DNA of 64,000 nucleotides. It comes from Flavobacterium zepuense (GTDB lineage: Bacteria > Bacteroidota > Bacteroidia > Flavobacteriales > Flavobacteriaceae). How positions within the stretch are numbered: position 1 is the first letter of the stretch; each line of letters begins with the position of its first letter. The translations under genes and the position numbers were made by a program. A model generated the notes under the pieces. It searched no databases. It was not told the DNA's origin and was given only the letters and a program-made list of their open reading frames with translations. Where the stretch lies: positions 62,001 to 126,000 of the forward strand of contig NZ_VJVZ01000008.1 in assembly GCF_007097145.1 (NCBI RefSeq). Reading direction: 5' to 3'. Shown in pieces: positions 52,306-60,711 of this stretch.

Positions 52306-52599
52306 ATGATGACAATAGAAGAAATTCGCACCGCTACAGCAAAACTAATAATTGAAGGAGAAGTGGATGTCACTTACATTACACAGGAACTCATCGATGA
52401 AATGAATTCACAAACGCCTAAAGAAGTCAGTGATGTTGACTTAAAGGAAATTCATGAGGGAAATAGTGTATATTATGATGGGACACATACTCAGTGGAAA
52501 AAGGATTGCGGTAATGAACGTTGGAGTTGGGCAGGACAACATACACTTGTGCGATTAGTGAATTGTGCAACTGGGACAATACGTCACAGAATCAGCTAG
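52306..52599 (+). CDS. Hypothetical protein, 97 residues
   Basis: Soluble small protein, two adjacent ATGs at 52306 and 52309. An acidic helical first half (EEIRTATAKLIIEGEVDVTY) and a second half rich in Gly/Trp/His (YYDGTHTQWKKDCGNERWSW). No family recognised. It lies in the accessory region, and convergent with the next gene. Confidence 0.55.
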   Translation: MMTIEEIRTATAKLIIEGEVDVTYITQELIDEMNSQTPKEVSDVDLKEIHEGNSVYYDGTHTQWKKDCGNERWSWAGQHTLVRLVNCATGTIRHRIS

Positions 52600-52626
52600 C
52601 ACTGACAGAATAAATAATCGCACCAA

Positions 52627-53343
52627 TTATAATGTTTTAGTTGGATTATTTTGCAGCCATTTTTCTACTTCATCCATTACCTTGCAAGAATTAATGGATG
52701 GATAGTGTTTTTTTAAGTATTTCTCAAATAATGCATTTGTTTTTTTATCTTCCCATTCCATAACTGTAAGGCAGAGCATCGGCCAGCTTTTGGTTTCCTT
52801 CATAAAGCCGTAAAGCGGCAGGTACGGCGGGGCGTAGTACAAGGAATTTTGTACCAACTTGTCATAAAGCGGCTTTGTAAGCGCCCGTTTCATATCCTGC
52901 ACCACATCGTAGGCCACCCGAAGTTTTGCGCCCTGGCTGATGGCCACGGCAAACGTGGGCATGCCCTCGTCCTTAAAAAAGACTTGCAGGTAATCGATAA
53001 ATCCGCCCTCTGTTTCATCGCAGAGGTCTTTACTGTAGTAGGCATACTTTTCCTTAAAAAGCTCGATGGAAAAATCATCTTTGTACTTACTGATGATAAA
53101 ATCAATGGCCGCGTTTTCTTTGGTGGTGATCTCTTCGAGTGATGGCCCTTTGCTCAACCCGGCGACCGAGAGGAAGTACCGGGGCTTGGAGAACAACTCA
53201 AAATAATAGCTCTTAAAGAAAATGGTCTTACGCTCATAGGTCAGCTGCACATATAAAGGGTACGTCTGCTGTCCATGCAGCGATACCTGCTTGAGCCGGT
53301 CGTTCAGGTAGGTTTTGTAGGTGACTTTATAGGGCTTATTCAT
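52627..53343 (-). CDS. Hypothetical protein next to the recombinase module
   Basis: 238 residues, no signal peptide. The N-terminal YKVTYKTYLNDRLKQVSL and LYVQLTYERKTIFFKSYYFE look beta-rich, while the rest is helical. I recall similar proteins next to recombinases on Bacteroidota elements but cannot name a family. It is divergent from the 48-codon gene and recombinase. A minus-strand -7 box TATCTTTG lies at 53458-53465. Confidence 0.65.
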   Translation of the reverse strand: MNKPYKVTYKTYLNDRLKQVSLHGQQTYPLYVQLTYERKTIFFKSYYFELFSKPRYFLSVAGLSKGPSLEEITTKENAAIDFIISKYKDDFSIELFKEKYAYYSKDLCDETEGGFIDYLQVFFKDEGMPTFAVAISQGAKLRVAYDVVQDMKRALTKPLYDKLVQNSLYYAPPYLPLYGFMKETKSWPMLCLTVMEWEDKKTNALFEKYLKKHYPSINSCKVMDEVEKWLQNNPTKTL

Positions 53344-53457
53344 TGTCCGCAGTATTTTTTTAAGTTCCGGCTATCGGTGGTTAGGGTGTTACCTGCACAA
53401 ATTTAACCAAAAGCAGGCTCGGCCTGTAATTGCTTTCCAAAAATTTTATCGCTTGAA

Positions 53458-53465
53458 CAAAGATA
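53458..53465 (-). promoter_or_regulatory. -7 element for the leftward gene of the recombinase module
   Basis: On the minus strand this reads TATCTTTG, matching TAnnTTTG, 115 bases before the start at 53343. On the plus strand, TAGCCTTTG near 53513-53521 (one base too long for the consensus) may serve the rightward genes. Confidence 0.4.
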
Positions 53466-53578
53466 ATAAAAAAGTTTATATAGTATTTATTTTACCAAAA
53501 CTATTTACTATCTTAGCCTTTGTGAACGGTAGATCCCTGCACGGGGGAATGGTGTAGAACGATTAATGTGGGAGTGCA

Positions 53579-53725
53579 ATGGAGACAAAACTAAAACCGG
53601 AGCAGGTTGTGGAGATGCTGCGCAAAAAAGGCATGGAGGTAACGGTAGAACAGGCGGCTATGGTGCTGGAATTTTTACAGTTGCTGGCGACCATAATGGT
53701 GGCGCAGTACCTGAAGAAGCCTTGA
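53579..53725 (+). CDS. 48-residue helical protein upstream of the recombinase
   Basis: An ATG at 53579 opens a frame of 48 codons (METKLKPEQVVEMLRKKG; VEQAAMVLEFLQLLATIMVA; end QYLKKP). The residues form two predicted helices, and codon choice is as in the recombinase. The overlapping frame at 53566-53751 is rich in Gly and lacks protein character, so the 48-codon frame is preferred. It lies 71 bases before the recombinase gene in the same direction. A role as small partner or regulator of the recombinase is possible. Confidence 0.6.
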   Translation: METKLKPEQVVEMLRKKGMEVTVEQAAMVLEFLQLLATIMVAQYLKKP

Positions 53726-53796
53726 TACTGTATTTTGTATCTTTATGGTAATGGTATGGGTACACGTCAGATTGATAATAACTTAAACTTTTTAGA

Positions 53797-55362
53797 ATGA
53801 AAATAGCTGATTTATATTGCAGGGTGAGCAGTGACGAACAGGCGAAAGGCTATTCCCTGCGCAGCCAAGAAGACCTGTTGCGCAAGTACTGCGGGATACA
53901 TCACATTGAGGTGCGTAAGGTCATTTTTGAAGACCATTCCGCCAAGAGCTTTAACCGCCCGGAGTGGAAGGCCTATCTTGCGGAATTAAAGAAAAACAAA
54001 GGCAAGACCGACCTGATGTTGTTTTTAAAGTGGGATAGGTTCAGCCGTAATACGGGTGATGCTTACCAGATGATCAGTATCCTGAATAAGCTGGGTGTTG
54101 AACCGCAGGCTGTCGAGCAGCCTTTAGACCTGTCCGTGCCGGAAAACAAGCTGATGCTGGCTTTTTACCTTGCTGCCCCGCAGGTAGAGAACGAGCGCAG
54201 GGCGCTGAACGTTATCGACGGTATGCGGCAGGCAATGAAGGATGGCAGGTATATGGGATTGGCTCCGGTCGGTTACATTAACAAGACAGATGATAGCGGA
54301 AAGAAATCTATTGAGCCTTTAGAGCCGTATGCGGGTATTATCCGCTGGGCTTATGAGGAAATAGCACAGGGTGTATTTAATACCGAGCAGGTGTATAAGC
54401 TTGCGCGCAAGAAAGGGTTTAACAAAACCAAGTCCTTATTTTGGTTTGCTATCCGTAACCCGGTGTATTGCGGAAAGATATTCGTACCTAAGCATAAAGG
54501 TGATGCCAGCCACTTTGTAAAAGCACTGCACGAGCCGCTGATTACCGAAGACCTGTTTTACCGCGTACAGGACATGCTGGACGGCAGGAAAAGGAACCAG
54601 TATAAGACGAAGGTCGTATCTGCGCCCCTGTTGCCTCTAAGAGGCTTTTTGGAATGCCCCCAATGCGCTAAGCTGCTTACGGGCAGCTCTTCTAAAGGGC
54701 ATACGAAGTATTATGCCTATTACCACTGCTTTGGAGGCTGTAATTTCCGTTTCCGGGCGGATAGTGCCAATGACCAGTTTTTAAACGAACTGAGGCGTTA
54801 TATCCTGCGTGAGGAATTAGCGGATGTATTCAGGGTGGTCGTTGAACAGGTTTGGAAGGGACAGACCCACGATATTCAGCAAGACCATAAACAGTTGTCA
54901 AAGGATATTGCTGCAATGGAGGAAAAGCTGGACTACCTGCGTGAGCTGCTGATCTCCAAACAGATTGAGCCGGAGGACTACCGGGAGATGAAAACGGGCA
55001 ACAGCGAGAAGCTGGAACGGCTGAAGGCGAAGCTGGCCGGATTGAACCAGGATACAACAGATGTTCGGGCATTGCTGAAACAGGGCATCGGCAACCTGAT
55101 GAAGCTGGATTGTGTGTATGAGGCGGCAGAGCCGGAATTAAAGCGCAATATCATTAGTTCGATGTTCCCTGAAAAAATGGGTTTTGAAAATAATGCACTT
55201 CGAACTGGTAGGGTCAATGAAGCAGTGCGGATTATTTACCTGATAAACAGCAATTTGGTTAAAAATAAAAAAGGACAAAATGGAAATTCATCCATTTTGT
55301 CCTCTGAAGTCGGGGTGGCAGTCCGACAACCTTTATTTGTAAGCGTATCTGAATCAGTATAA
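53797..55362 (+). CDS. Large serine recombinase
   Basis: 521-residue site-specific integrase/resolvase. The N-terminal catalytic domain (1-140) has YCRVSSDEQ with nucleophile Ser11, WDRFSRNTGD and ENERRALNVIDGMRQA. A recombinase domain follows (about 165-275), then a zinc ribbon with CPQC and a later CFGGC, and a coiled-coil region (about 365-430). This is the layout of enzymes that insert and excise mobile elements. The DNA is more GC-rich than both flanks, a sign of transfer. The last 30 or so codons lie past an internal terminator-like hairpin and may be element-end sequence read in frame. Confidence 0.93.
   Translation: MKIADLYCRVSSDEQAKGYSLRSQEDLLRKYCGIHHIEVRKVIFEDHSAKSFNRPEWKAYLAELKKNKGKTDLMLFLKWDRFSRNTGDAYQMISILNKLGVEPQAVEQPLDLSVPENKLMLAFYLAAPQVENERRALNVIDGMRQAMKDGRYMGLAPVGYINKTDDSGKKSIEPLEPYAGIIRWAYEEIAQGVFNTEQVYKLARKKGFNKTKSLFWFAIRNPVYCGKIFVPKHKGDASHFVKALHEPLITEDLFYRVQDMLDGRKRNQYKTKVVSAPLLPLRGFLECPQCAKLLTGSSSKGHTKYYAYYHCFGGCNFRFRADSANDQFLNELRRYILREELADVFRVVVEQVWKGQTHDIQQDHKQLSKDIAAMEEKLDYLRELLISKQIEPEDYREMKTGNSEKLERLKAKLAGLNQDTTDVRALLKQGIGNLMKLDCVYEAAEPELKRNIISSMFPEKMGFENNALRTGRVNEAVRIIYLINSNLVKNKKGQNGNSSILSSEVGVAVRQPLFVSVSESV
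55273..55302 (+). terminator. Terminator-like hairpin inside the recombinase 3' end
   Basis: GGACAAAATGGA (55273-55284) pairs perfectly with TCCATTTTGTCC (55291-55302) around a 6-base loop, with A residues before it. It lies about 60 bases before the recombinase stop. Confidence 0.5.
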
Positions 55363-55390
55363 TGTGTTCATCCTCAATTATATGCTCACC

Positions 55391-55412
55391 GAATTGTTCA
55401 CATTTAATTTGA
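55391..55412. repeat. Candidate attachment repeat, right copy
   Basis: GAATTGTTCACATTTA and six further bases match 38143-38164 at 21 of 22 positions, same orientation. It starts 28 bases after the stop of the serine recombinase gene, where element ends are usual. Confidence 0.4.
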
Positions 55413-55487
55413 GCGGTAACTGATACAAATTTAATGATTTGAATTATGAAATACTACATTTACTTTAAATTCTTTAAGTATTACATA

Positions 55488-55763
55488 TTAACGCGCAGTG
55501 TTTCCATCCATTAGTTTCAGGATATCCTCATATTTATAATACATTAGGCCACCTATTTTTGTATATGGCAAAGTTCCATTTATCCTTAGATTCTGTAGTG
55601 TGCCAGCTGAGACGCCTAATAGTTTACGTACCTCCAAACTTTTAAGCCAGGTTTTCGAGGTTTCACCCGCCTTTTGGGGATAGATTGCAAAACGGCGTAT
55701 TTCTTCCAGCAATTCTTTTTTGAATTGCTCAAGATCGTCTCTAGTTATAAGTTCTACATTCAT
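55488..55763 (-). CDS. Excisionase-like helix-turn-helix protein
   Basis: 91 residues from the ATG at 55763; a longer start at 55790 adds a basic segment with no support. A helical first half (ITRDDLEQFKKELLEEIRRF) is followed by an HTH_17/MerR-like DNA-binding part (WLKSLEVRKLLGVSAGTLQN; GTLPYTKIGGLMYYKYEDI). Such genes are typical of Bacteroidota conjugative or mobilisable elements and act as excisionase or regulator. It marks the start of the second accessory region. Confidence 0.85.
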   Translation of the reverse strand: MNVELITRDDLEQFKKELLEEIRRFAIYPQKAGETSKTWLKSLEVRKLLGVSAGTLQNLRINGTLPYTKIGGLMYYKYEDILKLMDGNTAR

Positions 55764-55790
55764 ACTTCGATCATATTTTAAGTTTACCAC

Positions 55791-56315
55791 TTATTTATAC
55801 TGTAGAAGTAAGTTACATTCAAATTGAAATTTGTTTTGAGTTATCAATTATTTGACATTGTTTGGCCCTACATTTCTGTAGAGATAATTTTGTTTGCAAA
55901 ATTTCATATGCAGAGAGGTTGTAATCTTACAGAGGGTTTGGGAGCCCGGGGGCGCAACAGTGTAAAAAAGATAAACCAAAAATCAAAAAATACAGATAGA
56001 AACCGTTTCAATATTGGATATGTGCAATTTTTAGAGTTTAGTTATGTTTAGGTTGCCACTTTAGCTAGAACGTCAGTTTCGGCCGCTAATCGAACTTCGA
56101 ACTAAAACCCTGTAAAAAGGGTATTTCATCTCTAAGTTTTCAAATTGCAACGAGTTACGACAAATTGATTTAAATGCTTTAAGTTTTTGCATTGAACTAA
56201 TTGACTCTTTAGAACTTTGTAAGTATGAGTTCAAGTTTACTAAATTCTAACGTTTTATTACTCTAAACTCACTAGAGATTACTGCGAGCAATCTATCACA
56301 TAGTCAACGCGAGAA
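55791..56315. other. 525-bp gene-free region with a GC-rich spot
   Basis: No credible gene on either strand. One unusual GC-rich patch (GGGTTTGGGAGCCCGGGGGC, around 55934-55953) stands in AT-rich DNA. The rest shows short A/T tracts and nothing I can name. It separates the HTH gene from the end of the HEPN operon. Confidence 0.5.
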
Positions 56316-58208
56316 TTATTGCGATTCCGTATCTCCTTCTGTTATTTTAATATCGTATTTACCTAGCCGTAGGAGTACGGCGAGGAGCAGTAACATTTTA
56401 TCGGGATGGTATTCTTCAGGGCTATAGAAGCAATGGGCAATGTTATTGCGGATATTAAGACCACCTTCGTTGGAAAACACGTAATCAAATAATAAGCGGT
56501 CATCTTCGTCAAAATATTTACGGATTGCCTCGTTATTTAATATGTCGTGAGCTAGGGCTTCCTGCGTCCCCTTGCGCTTGCCTATACTTGTGGATACATT
56601 TAATCGTTGGCTGAAGCTACGGAAAAGCCCCTCAAGTTTTAAGGCTAAACTATCGGTACAAAGTATGAAGCTGGGTTTATAATAATCACTTTCACCCCAT
56701 GCGCGCACCTGGTGTATAAATTCGGTGATTGCCGGAGCCACCTGAAAAATCCAATTTGTTTGATGCGGTTCACCATTGAGATTGTATGAAATAGTCGGCT
56801 TTCCAATCCATGTGTGTTCGACGAGAAACTCCATAAAGTTGTTCACGGTAATACGTCCTTCCCTGATTCCGCCAATCAGTGTATAATGCAACAGCGGTAG
56901 CGCGTGGTCGGATAACAGATTGCCATATACTTCAAGAATATGGTGTTTTTGTTCCTGTTCATTTTCCAGCTTTGAAATATTTTTATTTCCGTCAAAATGA
57001 TAGTTCGAAATTCCCTTGAGCCAAGGTACGCTACCGTCTTGTGTAATTTTAAGAATCTCAGCAAACTTTGGAAAAAAAAGTCCTTTTGATAACAGGCCAT
57101 AGAATTCTTTCAGGGGCAGCTTATGTAACCTTTTAGCCTTTTTTTTCAGTAAATCATCTACTTGTACACGCCTTTGGATTTCATCATCATCGAAATGATA
57201 AATGTGATGCTCTAGTGTTACGCCATTTTTCAGCTCATAATGCAGTTGTTCAGTGCGTTTTTTTTCTGTGGAATTTCCGCTAAGTCTAAAGGCTTCTATT
57301 GCTGCAGTATAATAGGTTAGCTTAATCCAGTCCCGTTGCTTATCGGTTTCTTTCTCAGCCATACCCAGATTGAGGTAACCCATTTGCTCATACCACGGTT
57401 GAGCGTTTGCCTTTACTTTTTCGGATATTTTAATTGCCGTAGGTAAATAATAATTAAGGAGCATGAAGTCATCAATCCTGTTTTTTATTACCTTTTGGAT
57501 CTCGGACTCGAATAATTGCAAAAGGCCATCGAAATCTACGACTTTAAACACTTTACCCGCTCCTAACATATGTTCTATAACGCTGTGTTTGGTTGCAAAC
57601 GGAATACTTTGGTTGTTTAATAGTTCTTTAATCCTTTCTTTAAGGATGGCAGGTTCAATACCGGCAGAAGTCACCAGCCCGAGGGTATTTTCCAATATCC
57701 TGGCCACTAAGCTTGAGATGGTTCCCCCGTCTCTGCTGTCGCGTTCGGTACAATTTTGGATAACCTCACAATAGCAGTTATATGCTGCTAAAGCGAACTT
57801 TCGGTTTTTTGTGGCAGGGTATTGCCATAATAATTGGTTGTAACGTCCTCGTAATAAAGCTGAATTTGCCTCACGGGCTCGTTGAGTAATGTAGGTAATG
57901 GCTTCATTTTCCATCCGCTCCCGGTCAGGATATAATACTATGCTCCCGGGCTGGGTCGCATTTGAGACCGCGAAAGAAAAAATTTCACTGCCTATGAACG
58001 AAAAACAGGCGACTTCAATTTCCCAAGTTAACAGTTGTTTTTCAATCGGGTCTTGTGTCTTTGACCTGTATTTAAGGAAGGGTGCCGCGGCATCATATCC
58101 TTCTTCTATCTCCAGTGAGGCATCATCGACAAAGCAGTATAGGTCTTCAAGCGAACCTATTGTATCAATAAGATTGTCGTAATCTTTCATTTTTTTTCTT
58201 TTTTGCAT
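56316..58208 (-). CDS. DUF4209-like HEPN protein
   Basis: 630 residues, no signal peptide. The start may be MQKRKK at 58208 or MKDYDN at 58190. Most of the protein is helical. Near the C-terminus LNIRNNIAHCFYSPEEY carries the RNxxxH motif (Arg587, His592) of the DUF4209 family and of HEPN ribonuclease-type domains. FSQRLNVSTSIGKRKGTQEA and RLLFDYVFSNEGGLN before it also fit. HEPN domains with R-x4-6-H act in many toxin-antitoxin and anti-phage systems as RNases. It is the last gene of the minus-strand operon. Function in defence is inferred. Confidence 0.75.
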   Translation of the reverse strand: MQKRKKMKDYDNLIDTIGSLEDLYCFVDDASLEIEEGYDAAAPFLKYRSKTQDPIEKQLLTWEIEVACFSFIGSEIFSFAVSNATQPGSIVLYPDRERMENEAITYITQRAREANSALLRGRYNQLLWQYPATKNRKFALAAYNCYCEVIQNCTERDSRDGGTISSLVARILENTLGLVTSAGIEPAILKERIKELLNNQSIPFATKHSVIEHMLGAGKVFKVVDFDGLLQLFESEIQKVIKNRIDDFMLLNYYLPTAIKISEKVKANAQPWYEQMGYLNLGMAEKETDKQRDWIKLTYYTAAIEAFRLSGNSTEKKRTEQLHYELKNGVTLEHHIYHFDDDEIQRRVQVDDLLKKKAKRLHKLPLKEFYGLLSKGLFFPKFAEILKITQDGSVPWLKGISNYHFDGNKNISKLENEQEQKHHILEVYGNLLSDHALPLLHYTLIGGIREGRITVNNFMEFLVEHTWIGKPTISYNLNGEPHQTNWIFQVAPAITEFIHQVRAWGESDYYKPSFILCTDSLALKLEGLFRSFSQRLNVSTSIGKRKGTQEALAHDILNNEAIRKYFDEDDRLLFDYVFSNEGGLNIRNNIAHCFYSPEEYHPDKMLLLLAVLLRLGKYDIKITEGDTESQ

Positions 58209-58331
58209 AGCTCTTGAAACCGATGTTAGGTGGCCGAGTATTTTTCTTTTGGCTATTTTACCGGAGTTTTACAAAACTCATTTTTAAACTCACTTGCAGT
58301 TTAAAATTTTCCGGAATTAGTTGGATTACTT

Positions 58332-59756
58332 CTAAATCAGTTCAAAGTAATCTGACTCGTCCTGGATATTTTTACCATTGCGAAATTTTGCATGGTTAAT
58401 GACATAGCCACTAAAACCACAGTTTTTTAAAAGGAGCTTACTTATGAGTGTATACAGTTTTGAACTTATGTAAAACATATGATCGTCAATTTCTTCGCTG
58501 CTACGCTCTGATCCATCATTCATCAAAATATTTCCGTGTAGCAGGTAGTTTCTGTAGTCAATGGCCTTTTCGTCTGAAGGAGAAAGAGGGATACCCAATT
58601 GGTCAAAAGGTTCCCTAAGTTTCATAGCATTGGTAATTTTTTGCGTTTTTATGGGGCTATTTAACACAGCTATTCTCCTTCTGATTTTGATAACAGCATC
58701 TGGATGAATTCTTGAAGTGTATTTATCCAAAACGGTATTCAATTCGCTGACAATTTTTTGGGCGAGTTTCTTGTCGGTGATAAGGTTTGACCGCATTTGT
58801 GAAGGGTTTATTATGATATTAGCCAGCGATTCAAGTATTACTGAGAAAACGCCTGGCATAGAAACTATCGATTTTAGATGGGAAACTTCTATTAAGAATA
58901 AAATTGCGACGGATAGATCTTCGTTGTCACGTATCTGGGTTACAAATGTCGAAATTACGGAAGAAGGGATTTTGATAAGCAGGTCTTTAAAACTTTTCAT
59001 TTCCTCTTTTTCGCTATTGGAAAATTCATATGAAAAGGGAGATGGGTTAGATGTTACCGGATAGTATATGGACTTTAACGATACCCTTGCTAACCTGTTA
59101 TATTGAAAGTCAGTATCCGAGAATATATAATGTTCGCCACCTGGCATATAGCCGGTAAGAAAGCCAATGCCCTTTTGGATAGCATATGAATCTTTTTGAA
59201 AATTCTCAAAATCTACAGGTGTAAGATTTTCTATTACGATATAGCTGATACTATCCTGCTCATGCTGTACAATATCGTAGATTGCTTTTCCAGTATTAAT
59301 CCGTACACTATGGAAGGCCCAGGGTATTACCCCATCATGCTTTGGAGATTCCAATTTGAGATAAAATGGACGGTTTCCATTGGAAGTATCAAAAAAGAAC
59401 ATTCTGAACTTGGATTTATCCATAATGTTGCCTTTATACATGCCGTTGATACTGAATGTATGCTTAGCAGGAAGATTACGAAAGAGGTTCTGTAAAGAAC
59501 TATCAAAATCGTGTGAGGTAATTTTGTATGATTTACCTTTTAAAACCATATCCATCAAGCCTTTTTCAGGGTTACGGAATATCCCTTCAAAACTTAACTC
59601 AAACTCCCTATTTATTTTTGTGATATATGCCTGGCCTTCTAACAAAGGTAGACTAACTTGTTCGGAACTTAGCTCTTCAATCTTCTTAATGATGGCAATT
59701 TCCATCTGAAAGTCCTTCATATTAGGTTCCATTTTTTTTAGCCTTTTTTTAGTCAT
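58332..59756 (-). CDS. ApeA-like HEPN protein
   Basis: 474 residues. The N-terminal half is beta-rich (LEGQAYITKINREFELSFEG, KITSHDFDSSLQNLF) and resembles the ApeA N-terminal domain; the C-terminal half is helical and carries YRNYLLHGNI with Arg402 and His407, the R-x4-H motif of HEPN nucleases. ApeA-type proteins block phage growth by abortive infection. The ApeA assignment is by pattern. It lies 123 bases upstream of the DUF4209-like gene and 45 downstream of the next one. Confidence 0.72.
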   Translation of the reverse strand: MTKKRLKKMEPNMKDFQMEIAIIKKIEELSSEQVSLPLLEGQAYITKINREFELSFEGIFRNPEKGLMDMVLKGKSYKITSHDFDSSLQNLFRNLPAKHTFSINGMYKGNIMDKSKFRMFFFDTSNGNRPFYLKLESPKHDGVIPWAFHSVRINTGKAIYDIVQHEQDSISYIVIENLTPVDFENFQKDSYAIQKGIGFLTGYMPGGEHYIFSDTDFQYNRLARVSLKSIYYPVTSNPSPFSYEFSNSEKEEMKSFKDLLIKIPSSVISTFVTQIRDNEDLSVAILFLIEVSHLKSIVSMPGVFSVILESLANIIINPSQMRSNLITDKKLAQKIVSELNTVLDKYTSRIHPDAVIKIRRRIAVLNSPIKTQKITNAMKLREPFDQLGIPLSPSDEKAIDYRNYLLHGNILMNDGSERSSEEIDDHMFYISSKLYTLISKLLLKNCGFSGYVINHAKFRNGKNIQDESDYFELI

Positions 59757-59801
59757 TAATAATTAACTAAGAAGAAAACATCAATTTTATTGAAATTTCA
59801 T

Positions 59802-60641
59802 CTAAGCATGTAAATCGTGTTCTGATCCGGATAATTTACATTTTGGGCAAATAAATGCATCTAAATCCGTATCAGGCAAAACTATCCGTATTGGGTAGTT
59901 GTATTTTTCTGTATCCCCGTAGGTCTTTGCCTCTTTGAGTACCTCCAGTGCATTGATTGTTCTGCAAATAATTTGGTAAGCGGTTTTCCGGGTTACAAAG
60001 AGACTCAATAATTCAAATACACTCAAATTTTTGAAGGTATACCATTCACTGTCGATTCGAAAAATATGTGTCGCTTCTTCTTGTGTCAAAAGGATGCCTC
60101 CATCAAGGGATTTTTCATAGGATTCTTCTATCGCCTCAGCTGTATTAAAGATAAAATCAACTAATTCGTCTTTTATCACAAAATTTTCGAGTTTAGAATT
60201 AATGTCACCTTTAATTTCAAGTTTTTTTCCAGCTGACTTGATCTTAGAGATATCAGAAAAAGCTTCAGATATCGCGTTTTTGAATACTGCTTCTAAATCG
60301 GAATTTTCTATTTCAGTTGTAGAAATAAAACCAACTTCATCGTTATGTTTTTCCCTGTAGCTTTTCATGTCGAACCGCTCTAGAATATTTGTGAAAAACG
60401 ATGGCAGAATGTCTTCTGCCATCTGGTATAATACTTCTTTATTGATTATTACAATCTTTATTTGTGGTTTATCATTGTGATTAGCGGTGTTTTTTGTGAG
60501 ATGAAAATTTACGTCCTCTAATAGGTTATCGAATACCAACGTGCAATGTATATCTTTAGGCAGAATGCCTAATCCGATACTGAATACACGGTCACTCAAC
60601 CGGCACCAAAAGTCATTTATTTCCAAATTTCTAATGTCCAT
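59802..60641 (-). CDS. Unknown protein with C-terminal CxxC/HxxH tail
   Basis: 279 residues. An alpha/beta first half (VFSIGLGILPKDIHCTLVFD; KPQIKIVIINKEVLYQMAED), a helical middle, then a segment that looks like a DNA- or protein-binding helix pair (LTQEEATHIFRIDSEWYTF; NLSVFELLSLFVTRKTAYQI). The end reads ICPKCKLSGSEHDLHA, a CxxC-x6-HxxH set that could bind zinc. I do not recognise the family. It sits between the ApeA-like gene and the large nuclease-like gene, gaps 45 and 70 bases, in one operon. Confidence 0.62.
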   Translation of the reverse strand: MDIRNLEINDFWCRLSDRVFSIGLGILPKDIHCTLVFDNLLEDVNFHLTKNTANHNDKPQIKIVIINKEVLYQMAEDILPSFFTNILERFDMKSYREKHNDEVGFISTTEIENSDLEAVFKNAISEAFSDISKIKSAGKKLEIKGDINSKLENFVIKDELVDFIFNTAEAIEESYEKSLDGGILLTQEEATHIFRIDSEWYTFKNLSVFELLSLFVTRKTAYQIICRTINALEVLKEAKTYGDTEKYNYPIRIVLPDTDLDAFICPKCKLSGSEHDLHA

Positions 60642-60711
60642 TCTTCAACTCTTTAATTTGAAAGTGCTTTGATAAGTCAATTGCAAACAATTTAGATGAT
60701 TTCAGTGTACT

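Noticed and set aside
53566..53751. 61-codon frame upstream of the recombinase
   Set aside because: Gly-rich, low-quality residues; it overlaps the better 48-codon frame at 53579-53725.
55306..55323. Sequence GTCGGGGTGGCAG near the recombinase end, resembling the antisense of a tRNA 3' acceptor end
   Set aside because: Only about 13 bases fit; the T-arm does not follow, so no tRNA or tRNA-type attachment site can be claimed.
55824..56051. 75-codon frame in the gene-free region
   Set aside because: Runs through the GC-rich patch with mixed composition, no family pattern and no promoter.
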